A stretch of DNA of 64,000 bases from an uncultured Fulvivirga sp. (GTDB lineage: Bacteria; Bacteroidota; Bacteroidia; Cytophagales; Cyclobacteriaceae), in contig CANMSE010000006.1 in assembly GCA_947500555.1 (NCBI GenBank), forward strand, positions 1 through 64,000, written 5' to 3'. Both the position numbers and the translations under genes were made by a program. Of the stretch, positions 8,078-16,899 are shown in pieces. The notes under the pieces were generated by a model that was not told the DNA's origin, searched no databases, and saw only the letters and a list, made by a program, of their open reading frames with translations. The first letter of the stretch is position 1; every line of letters starts with the position of its first letter.

Positions 8078-9180
8078 GTATTTACCTGCAAATATTTGAC
8101 AATGAGTTTCGCAGTGTTTTTAGATGCTGATCCTATATCTAGTAATTTCTTAATATCCTGATAATCATCTAATATTTGTTCTTTTACTGAGTCATCTTTT
8201 AGTAAGAGTTGCAATTCCTTATTTAATCTAGCAGTATTAAAATCATCCTGGATCAATTCAGTTACTACCTTTTTGTTGGCTATCAGGTTAACGAGTGAGA
8301 TGTAACCAATTTGTATGACCATTCGTCCGATCCAATAGGAAATACGACTTGTCCTGTAAACTACGACTTGTGGCGTACTCAAAAGAGCAGTTTCAAGGGT
8401 AGCAGTACCTGAGGTGACAATGGCTGCTTTTGACTTTGCAAGTAAATTGTAGGTCTCTCCAGTAAAGAATTCCACATTTTCTAACCCATCCAAGATGCCA
8501 TAGATGCTCTGGTCAATATTATCCACCTTAGCAATTACAAAGTGTATATGATCATTTTGTTTTATCGTATTGCAGATTGTACTAATAACGTTTTTAACTT
8601 CTTGGACTCTACTTCCCGGTAAAACAGCTACAATATCCTTTTCTTTATTATTAATATTAACATCTACGACATCATGTTTCTTTATAGCATCTAAAACCGG
8701 ATTTCCAACATAATCTACCTCCCAATTATATTTCTTATAAAAGTCTTTCTCAAAAGGTAAGATAACAAACATCCGGTCTACCAATCGCTTTATTTTCCAG
8801 GCTCGCTTCCTATTCCATGCCCATACTTTTGGGGTAATGTAATAATAACATCGGATGTTATTCTTTCTCAGAAAGGAAGCTATTTTAAGATTGAAGCCAC
8901 CATAGTCAATGAGTATGACCACATCAGGCTGAAATTCCAAGATGCTGGATTTTGCTTCCTTTAAAAATTTTGAAATTTTTGAGAGGTTTAGTAATACCTC
9001 TATAAATCCCATAAAAGCCAAATCCTTATAATGCCTATCAATCTCGACACCTCTCTGCTTCATTTCATCTCCTCCAAAACCACGAAATTCAGATTTAGCA
9101 TCTAATGCTGAGATACTCTCAACCAGATTTCCTCCATGTAAATCCCCGGATCTCTCTCCAGCAATTAGATAATACTTCAT
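8074..9180 (-). CDS. lpxB: Lipid-A-disaccharide synthase
   Basis: Family GT19 glycosyltransferase on the inner face of the cytoplasmic membrane. It joins UDP-2,3-diacylglucosamine and lipid X to make the lipid A disaccharide. At 368 residues it has normal length. The N-terminal GERSGDLHGG and the central PGSRVQEV motif of the donor site are visible, with the late segment TSGTATLETALL. It lies 3 bases after the upstream pterin-synthase-type gene, suggesting one transcript, although the functions look unrelated. It converges on clpX with the two stops interlocked in one CTAG. Confidence 0.95.
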   Translation of the reverse strand: MKYYLIAGERSGDLHGGNLVESISALDAKSEFRGFGGDEMKQRGVEIDRHYKDLAFMGFIEVLLNLSKISKFLKEAKSSILEFQPDVVILIDYGGFNLKIASFLRKNNIRCYYYITPKVWAWNRKRAWKIKRLVDRMFVILPFEKDFYKKYNWEVDYVGNPVLDAIKKHDVVDVNINNKEKDIVAVLPGSRVQEVKNVISTICNTIKQNDHIHFVIAKVDNIDQSIYGILDGLENVEFFTGETYNLLAKSKAAIVTSGTATLETALLSTPQVVVYRTSRISYWIGRMVIQIGYISLVNLIANKKVVTELIQDDFNTARLNKELQLLLKDDSVKEQILDDYQDIKKLLDIGSASKNTAKLIVKYLQVNT

Positions 9181-9183
9181 GAA

Positions 9184-9603
9184 TCAATCACCAAAATATT
9201 CAACAAAATTTCTTGGAGTCTCATATAACTTTATTGAATGTAGTTTTGCATTATGAGATATTGCAGGAAGTTCAACCTTCAATATTTTCCAAAATTCAAT
9301 GGCCAAATTTTCGGTACTCGCCATCTTATCTTTCATGAAATCAACATCCAAATTCAGGTTCTTATGATCTACCCTGGATGTAACTTTACTTCTAATGAGC
9401 TGGCTTAACTTTTTTAAATCAACTACAAAACCTGTATCAGGGTCTGGAGTGCCTTTGACAGTAACTATAAGTTCAAAGTTGTGTCCATGCCAATTTTCAT
9501 TAGCACAGGGCCCAAATACTGCTTCGTTCTGCTCGCTAGACCAATTAGAATTATAAAGCTTATGTGCTGCGTTAAAATGCTCGTGTCTACTTACGAAAAT
9601 CAT
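9184..9603 (-). CDS. 6-pyruvoyltetrahydropterin synthase / QueD family protein
   Basis: Small zinc enzyme of the T-fold superfamily (139 residues). Family members convert 7,8-dihydroneopterin triphosphate to pyruvoyl- or carboxy-tetrahydropterin. Zinc ligands are His14, His39 and His41, and the catalytic Cys is Cys33. The spacing is C-x5-HGH. From published family surveys as I recall them, C-x3-HGH marks QueD and C-x5-HGH marks the PTPS-II type, so this may be a true pterin synthase rather than a queuosine enzyme. A glutamate in LYETPRN is the expected C-terminal substrate anchor. The neighbouring lpxB gives no functional clue. Confidence 0.85.
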   Translation of the reverse strand: MIFVSRHEHFNAAHKLYNSNWSSEQNEAVFGPCANENWHGHNFELIVTVKGTPDPDTGFVVDLKKLSQLIRSKVTSRVDHKNLNLDVDFMKDKMASTENLAIEFWKILKVELPAISHNAKLHSIKLYETPRNFVEYFGD

Positions 9604-9620
9604 ATCACTTACTTGAAGTG

Positions 9621-9628
9621 CAAAGATA
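9621..9628 (-). promoter_or_regulatory. Candidate -7 promoter element of the pterin synthase/lpxB operon
   Basis: The minus strand reads TATCTTTG followed by C, 17 bases upstream of the ATG at 9603. The -33 region is T-rich but lacks a clean TTTG. Confidence 0.5.
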
Positions 9629-9703
9629 GTAAAGCCATAATTTTTAAATACTTTTTAAGTTATTCATTGTTATTAGGTTATTTTGCCAAAAACTAAAATA
9701 GAA

Positions 9704-10654
9704 ATGATTGTAGTAACTGGAGCTGTAGGTTTTATAGGTAGTCAACTTATCGAAAAACTTAATATTGAAAATTACAATGATATTGTAGCCGTTGACAAAT
9801 TTGATAGAGAGGACAAAAATAAAAATATTGAAAATCTAACCATTCTTCATAAGATAGATCGTGGCATATTCATTGATTGGTTGGAAGAAAATGCTGCTTC
9901 AGTTGAATTTGTTTTTCATATCGGAGCCAAAACTGATACTACTCTTTTTGATGTTGATCTTCTGACTAAGATGAACACGGAGTACACAAAATCTATTTGG
10001 AAAATCTGTATTAAATCTCAAATACCTCTAGTTTACGCGTCATCAGCAGCAACCTATGGTCTCGGAGAACATGGTTATGATGATGATGAAGATACTGTAT
10101 CAAAGCTCAAACCATTAAACCCCTATGGCCAATCGAAACAGGATTTTGACGTATGGGCATTAAAGCAAGAAGAGAAACCTTTCTTCTGGGCAGGCCTGAA
10201 ATTCTTTAATGTATATGGTCCAAACGAATATCACAAAGGTCGTATGGCTTCTGTAGTATGGCATGCATACAATCAGATAAAGAACACTGACGCAATGAAA
10301 CTCTTCAGGTCACACAATCCCGATTTCAAGGATGGAGAGCAAATGAGAGATTTTGTTTATGTCAAAGATGTCGTTGAAGTGTGCTATTGGCTAATGCATC
10401 ATAGGAAAAATGCAGGGATCTACAATCTCGGAAGCGGAAAGGCTCGTACTTTTCTAGATCTCACTAAAGCCGTTTTTAAAGCTATGAATAAAACGGAGGA
10501 TATCTCATTTATCGACACGCCAATTGATATCAGGGATAAGTATCAATATTTCACTGAAGCCAATATGCATAAGCTCAAATCAATTGGCTATTCAAAAAAA
10601 TTCCACACCCTGGAAGAGGGTGTGGAAGATTATGTAAAACATCATTTACAATAA
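9704..10654 (+). CDS. hldD: ADP-L-glycero-D-manno-heptose 6-epimerase
   Basis: Short-chain dehydrogenase-type epimerase that makes the L,D-heptose donor for the LPS core. The N-terminal Rossmann motif GAVGFIG, the family signature KTDTT, and the catalytic YGQSK Tyr/Lys pair are visible. The ATG at 9704 is preferred over an upstream in-frame TTG at 9683 because it places the Rossmann strand directly at the N-terminus, giving 316 residues. Codons for FHTLEEGVED near the C-terminus also form a perfect 11-base-pair hairpin that looks like the terminator of the opposite operon (see 10594-10627). Confidence 0.93.
   Translation: MIVVTGAVGFIGSQLIEKLNIENYNDIVAVDKFDREDKNKNIENLTILHKIDRGIFIDWLEENAASVEFVFHIGAKTDTTLFDVDLLTKMNTEYTKSIWKICIKSQIPLVYASSAATYGLGEHGYDDDEDTVSKLKPLNPYGQSKQDFDVWALKQEEKPFFWAGLKFFNVYGPNEYHKGRMASVVWHAYNQIKNTDAMKLFRSHNPDFKDGEQMRDFVYVKDVVEVCYWLMHHRKNAGIYNLGSGKARTFLDLTKAVFKAMNKTEDISFIDTPIDIRDKYQYFTEANMHKLKSIGYSKKFHTLEEGVEDYVKHHLQ
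10594..10627 (-). terminator. Intrinsic terminator of the SusC/SusD operon, embedded in hldD
   Basis: TTCCACACCCT (10601-10611) pairs perfectly with AGGGTGTGGAA (10617-10627) around a 5-base loop. On the minus strand the hairpin is followed immediately by seven T residues (10600-10594). The last gene of the operon stops at 10680, 52 bases upstream. The same bases encode hldD residues near its C-terminus. Confidence 0.8.
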
Positions 10655-10679
10655 GTATTCTAAATATTTATTGTCTTAA

Positions 10680-11573
10680 TCAGTTATTAGGAGTCAAATT
10701 GACTGTACCAGTGTAGGGAATCTGGACTTCATTATCATCTTCATCGAAAAAAGTACGAACAGACGTCCAGTTCAAATCAATTGTTCCATCTTCATTAACC
10801 ACTCCATCAACAAGTACCTCAGGGGTAGTTACTAATTCTTGACCTACAATATCAGATTCGCAAACGAATAGAACCCCAAGTACAGGGTCACCGAAACCTA
10901 ATCCATCTAAAAATCCGAAATTAATATCATCCACCTCATATCTTCCAGGAAAGTTAGTAGCTGGATTACCTGAATCAATGAATATGTTAATGTTTTCAGA
11001 TCTAACGAATGTTTCAACTCCCATATTATCAGTTCCTGTCACTCTAGCCGTGTAAGATCCATTAAGAACTCTATCAGAATAGCATACATCTAATGCCCAA
11101 ATATCCAATGTAAATGTTCTTGACTTAGGTTCTTCTTGCCCATCTGTGACAACTACGGTAATAATTTCATTATAACCGAATTCAATCTCTGGGGTTTCTG
11201 GGTCATCTCCAAATTCAGCTGGTACCACATATTCAACAGTTAAAGTACCACTAGTTTGACCTACTGCAGAACCCACCGAAGTAGAAACCGTACCTATATC
11301 CTCAGGTTGTACAATATTTGATAGTGATGCTGATATACCTGCTATAGTTCCAGGTGCATCAACTATATCTATAGTAAATACGAGTGTCTCTCCTGCCGAA
11401 GTCCAATAAAATAGACCACCTCTATCATCCGAGGCCTCAATCGCTTCTGCTGAAACACCAACATAACCCCATGGACCATCTATAGGAACTGGAGGTCTTG
11501 CATCTTCAAAATCATCAACACAAGAAGTGAAAATTACTCCCAATGCTAAAACAGTTAGTAAAATCTTTTTCAT
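10680..11573 (-). CDS. SusC/SusD-locus lipoprotein, unknown function
   Basis: A 297-residue predicted lipoprotein with a short signal peptide ending in the lipobox FTSC (Cys about residue 17) and an acidic stretch after the Cys, typical of surface-exported Bacteroidota lipoproteins. The N-terminal half (about 35-155) looks like an all-beta Ig-like module. The C-terminal half begins near LDVCYSDRVLNGSY, has a second cysteine in LFVCES, and ends with a DLNWTS strand. This layout resembles the C-terminal half of the 310-residue lipoprotein of the same locus (14277-15209), suggesting distant paralogy. It is the last gene of the locus. Surface ligand binding is inference. Confidence 0.7.
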   Translation of the reverse strand: MKKILLTVLALGVIFTSCVDDFEDARPPVPIDGPWGYVGVSAEAIEASDDRGGLFYWTSAGETLVFTIDIVDAPGTIAGISASLSNIVQPEDIGTVSTSVGSAVGQTSGTLTVEYVVPAEFGDDPETPEIEFGYNEIITVVVTDGQEEPKSRTFTLDIWALDVCYSDRVLNGSYTARVTGTDNMGVETFVRSENINIFIDSGNPATNFPGRYEVDDINFGFLDGLGFGDPVLGVLFVCESDIVGQELVTTPEVLVDGVVNEDGTIDLNWTSVRTFFDEDDNEVQIPYTGTVNLTPNN

Positions 11574-11599
11574 AAGTTTAAATTATAGGTTGAACAAAT

Positions 11600-12187
11600 T
11601 TAATTATTAAGTTTTTTAAAATTTTGCACTTTTCCGTTGTTGTAATACTCCTCGGCATATGTCGTGCCATCTAAATTATAATAGACCCATCTACCGTGCT
11701 TTTTATTATTTTTAAAGAATCCTTTTTTTAATACTCTACCTTTTTCATCATAATAAGTTGCTGTTGAATCTAATTTCCCTTTTATCAGTGGTATATCAGA
11801 AATTAATTGACCATTCTTATAGAATTTTTTAAGATACATGGTCGTATCCATATTATACATAGCTTCTATTAATAATTCGCCAGATCCGTAAAAAGCTTTA
11901 CTCATTCCATTCTTTTTTCCAAAAGAATAGGTTTCCAATTTTTTAACGTTACCAGCATAATAATATTCTTCTTTCAGGCCATGCAACAACATATTTTCAT
12001 ATGGTTCTACTTTTTGTAATTTACCATTTTCATTATATTTTCTATAAATATACTTACCATCCTCACTGCTAAACAGCTCTTGAGATTCCATAATTGAATC
12101 ATTGGCGTGTCTTGAAAGTATCCTTACCGTTGAATCAATTCTATTCTCACTGCATGAGCTAAGCAAAAGAAACGTACCGTAAATCAT
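11600..12187 (-). CDS. MORN-variant (YwqK-like) repeat lipoprotein
   Basis: Predicted lipoprotein with several YwqK/MORN_2-type repeats of the form yyxnGxl...g...G.w..Y, for example YNENGKLQKVEPY, KNGQLISDIPL, HGRWVYYNLDG and YNNGKVQNF. The ATG at 12187 is chosen because it yields a compact signal peptide with lipobox LSSC and overlaps the upstream stop as ATGA. An ATG at 12241 would add 18 residues without signal character. Databases often call the family a toxin-antitoxin protein, but nothing here supports that. It is translationally coupled to the propeller gene. The role is unknown, perhaps a surface scaffold. Confidence 0.7.
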   Translation of the reverse strand: MIYGTFLLLSSCSENRIDSTVRILSRHANDSIMESQELFSSEDGKYIYRKYNENGKLQKVEPYENMLLHGLKEEYYYAGNVKKLETYSFGKKNGMSKAFYGSGELLIEAMYNMDTTMYLKKFYKNGQLISDIPLIKGKLDSTATYYDEKGRVLKKGFFKNNKKHGRWVYYNLDGTTYAEEYYNNGKVQNFKKLNN

Positions 12188-14199
12188 GAGCCTTTCAAAA
12201 TTTTGAAACATTCTTCTTGACGTCCAAAAATGTGTACACATAATAAATATATACCGTTATTTACATCAATACTTACCAAATTACATTCAGAATTAGATCC
12301 ACCACACCTCTTGTTCAGAATAGTCTTACCGCTTAAATCCTTCAAGCTTATTTCAGCATTCAAATTAGACAGCAAGTCAACTTTTAAATAATCAGTGAAC
12401 GGATTAGGATAAACCACGTAGTCCCTAGTAACATTTTCGTCATTTGTTACAGCGGCAATAAGTTCCCCTTTGCTAATACAACTATTATCATCCAAATTTG
12501 CCAGTGGATTGTAATTAATGGCCGAACTATCAGTACAACCTTTAATGATCTCATATTTACAACCTGAGTTTAACTCTGCTGCCTGATTATAGTTTAAGGA
12601 TAATAAGTCAGTACACCCCAATAATATAGGCTTAGTCTCATTTTCAACTAATCTATACCTATTTTCAAGTACCAAACCCTCTTTATAAGTACTTATGGAA
12701 GAACTATTCCAGAGTACCATAACACTATCAATAGATTCATAATCACCCAAGCCAAAATGAATTATTTTAGAAAGCTCCGAAGCATAAGATGATCCACTAA
12801 TAACAAGTTTTCTAAGAATAGAATTTTCCTTATATAATCTTACTTCTGCTCCCACAGTACTACTTGAATCATGCCTGAATAAATCGAATTGGATCCAGTT
12901 ATTACTATTACCAATAGTGTTTTCATAAAACAAAACTCTATTGGCATCAACGATATCATCAGTTTTCAAAAATACATTTGAAACAATAAGATCTAAATCT
13001 CCATCATTATCCCAATCAGAATAAACTGCACCCCTTCCATGATTTGTATCTCCTAACCCTGTGGAATTAGTCACATTGTCAAAAGTAGTACCATTGAATG
13101 AGTACAACTTATTGGCGTCAACCCTATCCGTGTTCAATTCTTCCACACTACTGATAAAACCGTTCGACACAAACAGGTCTGTATTTCTATCATTATCAAA
13201 ATCGAAGAACAATGAACCCCAACTTGTAGAGTTATTTCCAGCAGGAGTAAATTCAGATTCTATTCCATATTCGAAAGACATATTACTGTAGGTAGTATCT
13301 GACTTATTGCTAACTAAAAATTGATTAGAACCAATATTCGTCAGATAGAAATCCTCGAAACCATCATTATTAATATCAAAATTAGCTACCCCCATACCAT
13401 ATAAACCAGAACCTAAATTGGTATCAGCAGTTACATCATAAGGCAAGGCTTCATTGAACTCAATCAAGGAATTTGGCTCAATCCAATCCCCAAAATCATT
13501 AACAATGTATAATTGGCTATTGGTCTTCCCAAATCCAAAATTACCTGCTATTCCAGCTAGTGAACAACCGTTATTTTGATCTATCGATGTTTCAACTTTC
13601 TCAAACTTAAAATCACCTTTATTCAAATAATAATCATTTGTATAACAATCATGATTATAACTAACAAAATCATTATTTTCATCAAATCTGATGTCAATTT
13701 TGTCAATGTAGTTAAGTGAAACTATGTCTAAAAGGCCATCATTATTAAAATCTATAAGAACGACACCATGAGTCCAGGGCTTTTCCTCAATACCTGTATC
13801 CGTTTGGATGACGAAATTAGCTCCTTCTATATTTCTAATTAACTTTAGAGTTTCGCCTTTATAAGTACCAATTATTAAATCCTTGAAACCATCATTATCT
13901 AAATCTCCAGCCGACCCAGACATTGAGTTATAACTATCTAATCTGTTATTCCAATGCTGTACAAGCTCCTTTCCATATAGGTTTTTATAAATACCATCAG
14001 AACTAGTACCTCCGGTGAAATAAAAGTCTTCAAAACCATCATTATCAAAATCGAATACCACAACACCACCACCCATTAGAATACCACTAGTGTGAACATG
14101 GTTCAAACCAATTTCTTGTGATATATCTCTGAAAGTTTGTCCTGATACCATCTTTTGAGTTATTGTAACAAATAAAAGGGTAATAATGATTCGAAACAT
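12184..14199 (-). CDS. Secreted FG-GAP/VCBS propeller protein with ASPIC/UnbV domain and T9SS sorting tail
   Basis: A 671-residue secreted protein with a signal peptide of about 20 residues. Many repeats of FDxDxDGxxD type follow (FDFDNDGFEDFY, DLDNDGFKDLI, DWDNDGDLDLIV), forming a calcium-dependent CRTAC1-like beta-propeller to about residue 410. An UnbV/ASPIC-like domain covers about 430-500 (GAEVRLYKE through VMVLWNSS). Two Cys-bearing GCTD...NYNPLAN...C repeats lie near 535-580, and a type-A T9SS C-terminal domain starts at VYPNPFTDYLKV. It is probably displayed on the cell surface. Lying between lipoproteins of a SusC/SusD locus, it may bind the imported substrate, which is inference. 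No catalytic residues were recognised. Confidence 0.85.
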   Translation of the reverse strand: MFRIIITLLFVTITQKMVSGQTFRDISQEIGLNHVHTSGILMGGGVVVFDFDNDGFEDFYFTGGTSSDGIYKNLYGKELVQHWNNRLDSYNSMSGSAGDLDNDGFKDLIIGTYKGETLKLIRNIEGANFVIQTDTGIEEKPWTHGVVLIDFNNDGLLDIVSLNYIDKIDIRFDENNDFVSYNHDCYTNDYYLNKGDFKFEKVETSIDQNNGCSLAGIAGNFGFGKTNSQLYIVNDFGDWIEPNSLIEFNEALPYDVTADTNLGSGLYGMGVANFDINNDGFEDFYLTNIGSNQFLVSNKSDTTYSNMSFEYGIESEFTPAGNNSTSWGSLFFDFDNDRNTDLFVSNGFISSVEELNTDRVDANKLYSFNGTTFDNVTNSTGLGDTNHGRGAVYSDWDNDGDLDLIVSNVFLKTDDIVDANRVLFYENTIGNSNNWIQFDLFRHDSSSTVGAEVRLYKENSILRKLVISGSSYASELSKIIHFGLGDYESIDSVMVLWNSSSISTYKEGLVLENRYRLVENETKPILLGCTDLLSLNYNQAAELNSGCKYEIIKGCTDSSAINYNPLANLDDNSCISKGELIAAVTNDENVTRDYVVYPNPFTDYLKVDLLSNLNAEISLKDLSGKTILNKRCGGSNSECNLVSIDVNNGIYLLCVHIFGRQEECFKILKGS

Positions 14200-14215
14200 T
14201 AAACATTTAGAGTAT

Positions 14216-14239
14216 AGGGCCGGAGTTAACTCCGACCCT
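14216..14239. terminator. Palindromic hairpin inside the SusC/SusD locus (possible attenuator)
   Basis: AGGG-C-CGGAG and CTCCG-A-CCCT pair around TTAA, with a single C/A mismatch, between the 310-residue lipoprotein and the propeller gene. No T-run follows on the minus strand, so full termination is unlikely. Partial attenuation or protection of the upstream mRNA 3' end is possible. Confidence 0.45.
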
Positions 14240-14276
14240 TTACAACAACATTACAAATGCAAATGCATTTAATTAA

Positions 14277-15209
14277 TTATTCTGTAGCAGGTACCAGCGT
14301 ATTTTCACACGTAATTGTAGCATTACCAAGATCAATCCACTGTATATTAAATATATTAGTTTCAGGATCATGATTGCCAGTACCAACAATATTAAACTGA
14401 CCTTGTGCAGATGAGTTTAATAAAGTATTACATACATCTAAGAATATGTGTGGCTGTTCTTCATCAAAACCAAATCCAACGTAATATTCTAGAGCGACAT
14501 CGGAAAATTGAAAAAATACAACTCCCGTCTGTGTTATATCGACTTCCTTATCAACTGCCAATCCTGGCGCTTGACCAAAAGCATCATTTGAGCAAGGTGC
14601 AGCAGCATCTGTAGGGTTCATAATGTACTTTCCTGCAACAATTTCAGACGGACATCCAACGAAAGCAAACCAGGTGGTTGTAAAACTCGCAGTTCCTGTC
14701 GCCTGAGTAATGTTATTCGAGACGTTTGAAACAGGAGTTCCACCTACCTGTTGCGTAGAAGGGTATGTTCTTCCATCAGTTAAAATGATCTCATTTCTGA
14801 AATTAAAGAAATCACCCCCATCTAAGTCACTAAATGAACCCAAACCTACAAGCACAGCTAACTCATTAGAAGTGTAACCCCGTGTTATAACACCATTTCC
14901 TGCATCAAAATCTGCCTGGGAAAATGATTCCCACAACACTTCAAATGAACTGGTATCCGCAGAAAAATCAACAAAAGTCATATAGACGTTCACTACATCA
15001 ATGTTCTTATTCTCCGAATAAAGAGAATACTCTAATGCCGAAGCTTCCAATTCCAACAAGTTCAAGAAAGACTGTGTCGGGCTGGAAAACTGAACTCTCA
15101 AATTTGCACCATCACTGGTATCCGGAATTCTCGTCAAGTCTTCATCCTCACATGACCATATAGTCATAGCCATGGACGATATAAAAAGTATATTAAATAT
15201 TTTTTTCAT
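14277..15209 (-). CDS. SusC/SusD-associated lipoprotein, unknown function
   Basis: A 310-residue predicted lipoprotein with lipobox IWSC and an acidic post-Cys sequence (CEDEDLTR) typical of surface export. The N-terminal half (about 35-180) is beta-rich. The C-terminal half starts near FVGCPSEIVAGKY and has paired cysteines (including FLDVC) and a late NIQWIDLGN strand. The order is similar to that in the 297-residue lipoprotein at the end of the locus. It lies 14 bases after susD and is surely in the same transcript. By analogy with other SusC/SusD loci it may be an accessory ligand-binding protein, but no named family was recognised. Confidence 0.7.
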   Translation of the reverse strand: MKKIFNILFISSMAMTIWSCEDEDLTRIPDTSDGANLRVQFSSPTQSFLNLLELEASALEYSLYSENKNIDVVNVYMTFVDFSADTSSFEVLWESFSQADFDAGNGVITRGYTSNELAVLVGLGSFSDLDGGDFFNFRNEIILTDGRTYPSTQQVGGTPVSNVSNNITQATGTASFTTTWFAFVGCPSEIVAGKYIMNPTDAAAPCSNDAFGQAPGLAVDKEVDITQTGVVFFQFSDVALEYYVGFGFDEEQPHIFLDVCNTLLNSSAQGQFNIVGTGNHDPETNIFNIQWIDLGNATITCENTLVPATE

Positions 15210-15223
15210 CTTTTCTAATTTTC

Positions 15224-16894
15224 TTAGTTAATATCCCAAAAAACACGATCTGTTGCAATCACTTTCTGAGAAGGCGCATTTACATTTAACTGTAAATTAC
15301 CTATATCATAAGGTAATGATACCGGAAACGATCTCGTTTGAACAGTCTGAGGTAAAGCATCAGCATTACCATCATGAAGCACTGGAAAACCAGTTCGTCT
15401 TATGTCGTTATAACTTACTGTTGAATTTCCAAATTGTGCTATCCACTTTTGGATCATTATAGCTTCTAATCCAATTGCATCATACTGTGCCAATGCATCA
15501 TTGATGTAAGGACGGTATGTTGTTGCACTATCTATTGCAGGAGCACCAGCAATAGCTGCGAACTCATTCACTTTTTTAAATGATGCATCAATAGCTTCGT
15601 CTAATAACGTACGAGGATTTCCAGGACCACGACCTACTTCAGCTAATTCAGCTTGAATAAACAAAACCTCGCCATAATCAATGAGCCTTTGAGGAGTAGA
15701 ACCTACGCCAGTAACCTGTCCTTCCAATAATGTAGCCGCATTAGAAGCAATACCCCCTGCACCATCATCAAACCTTCCACCAAAAGGATATAAACCTCCT
15801 AGAGATTGTGAAGAACTCTGATCAAAACCTTCATTAGGATCTATATTAAACGAAAACGCATAAATAGATAAGAAGGGTGAACCAGCGTCCGAAGGGCAAT
15901 ACGCACAAGGATTTTCAGCATCGCCATCAACTGCCCCGGAAGGTAATTGATTAAAGAAATAATACGGAATTCTTGGATCTACAGTAGCCGGAGTAGTAGG
16001 GAAAGTACCGCCATGACCGAAATTATCCTGCCCTCTCATTGTCTCATAAAAGAATGGATCAATATAATTACCGCCTCCAGCTGTCCACTCAAATGCAAAT
16101 CCTGGATTTCTATTTTCAGGATTAAACGAGGTGCCATAACCTAACTCTAAGTCGTCTTCAGCAGATTGAATAACACCATCTGCCAATACAGCAGCCACGT
16201 CAGCTGAGACATCTCTAGTATCTCTGATGTTATTAAGCATTCTCAATTTCAACGAGTTAGCTGCCTTAATCCATTGTTCAACATTACCACCAGTGGAATA
16301 AACATCACCACTAACGGTAAGTAAACCTGCATCTCTCGCAGCCTTAAGATTTAAAACTGCCTGATCAAGTAAGGCCAGCAAATCGTCATAGACGTCAGAA
16401 CCATTATCAAAAACTGGAAATTCCAAGTTTTGACCCTGACCTATTTCAAAATAAGGAACATCACCCCATAAATCAACAACCGTAGACATAGTATATGCTC
16501 TAAGCGTCTGGGCCACTCCCAAAGAACCAAGATCTCCTGCCTCTGTTGATTGAGCAATTGCTGATTGTAAATCAGTCAAAATACCTGCGTAAATACTAGT
16601 CCAAGCAACACCTATAGTAAAGTCGTTACCTTGTAGACCGTAATCATTTATGAATCCTCTTTGTACCCAGTGTCTCGACACCGTTCCAGTATACAACCCA
16701 AGACCACCACTCCCATTTGCAACTGTATACGCTAAATTAACCTCTGCTGCTGTAAGTAACTGACGGGTTGGTACACTTAATGGGTTATTAGGATCCTCGT
16801 TTATTTCTAAAAAGTCATCTTCACAGCTGATCATCAATAATGACACAAAAGCTAATAAGACAATTTTATATTTAAATATATTTTTCATCATCAT
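15224..16894 (-). CDS. SusD/RagB-family nutrient-binding lipoprotein
   Basis: A 556-residue outer-membrane lipoprotein with lipobox MISC, followed by the acidic export signal and FLEINEDPNNP typical of the SusD-like_2 branch. The helical TPR-like N-terminal region (TLRAYTMSTVVDLWGDVPYFE) and the C-terminal fold with RRTGFPVL are visible. It acts as the lid of the SusC transporter, capturing ligand at the cell surface. It begins 5 bases after the susC stop, so expression is coupled. The ligand cannot be predicted, and no glycoside hydrolase or peptidase lies in the locus. Confidence 0.93.
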   Translation of the reverse strand: MMMKNIFKYKIVLLAFVSLLMISCEDDFLEINEDPNNPLSVPTRQLLTAAEVNLAYTVANGSGGLGLYTGTVSRHWVQRGFINDYGLQGNDFTIGVAWTSIYAGILTDLQSAIAQSTEAGDLGSLGVAQTLRAYTMSTVVDLWGDVPYFEIGQGQNLEFPVFDNGSDVYDDLLALLDQAVLNLKAARDAGLLTVSGDVYSTGGNVEQWIKAANSLKLRMLNNIRDTRDVSADVAAVLADGVIQSAEDDLELGYGTSFNPENRNPGFAFEWTAGGGNYIDPFFYETMRGQDNFGHGGTFPTTPATVDPRIPYYFFNQLPSGAVDGDAENPCAYCPSDAGSPFLSIYAFSFNIDPNEGFDQSSSQSLGGLYPFGGRFDDGAGGIASNAATLLEGQVTGVGSTPQRLIDYGEVLFIQAELAEVGRGPGNPRTLLDEAIDASFKKVNEFAAIAGAPAIDSATTYRPYINDALAQYDAIGLEAIMIQKWIAQFGNSTVSYNDIRRTGFPVLHDGNADALPQTVQTRSFPVSLPYDIGNLQLNVNAPSQKVIATDRVFWDIN

Positions 16895-16899
16895 TCGTA

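Noticed and set aside
9683..9703. TTG start extending hldD by seven residues
   Set aside because: The Rossmann strand normally begins at the N-terminus and an ATG at 9704 places it there.
11600..12187. YwqK family label as toxin-antitoxin component
   Set aside because: The protein is a signal-peptide lipoprotein in a SusC/SusD locus with no toxin partner; only the repeat type is supported.
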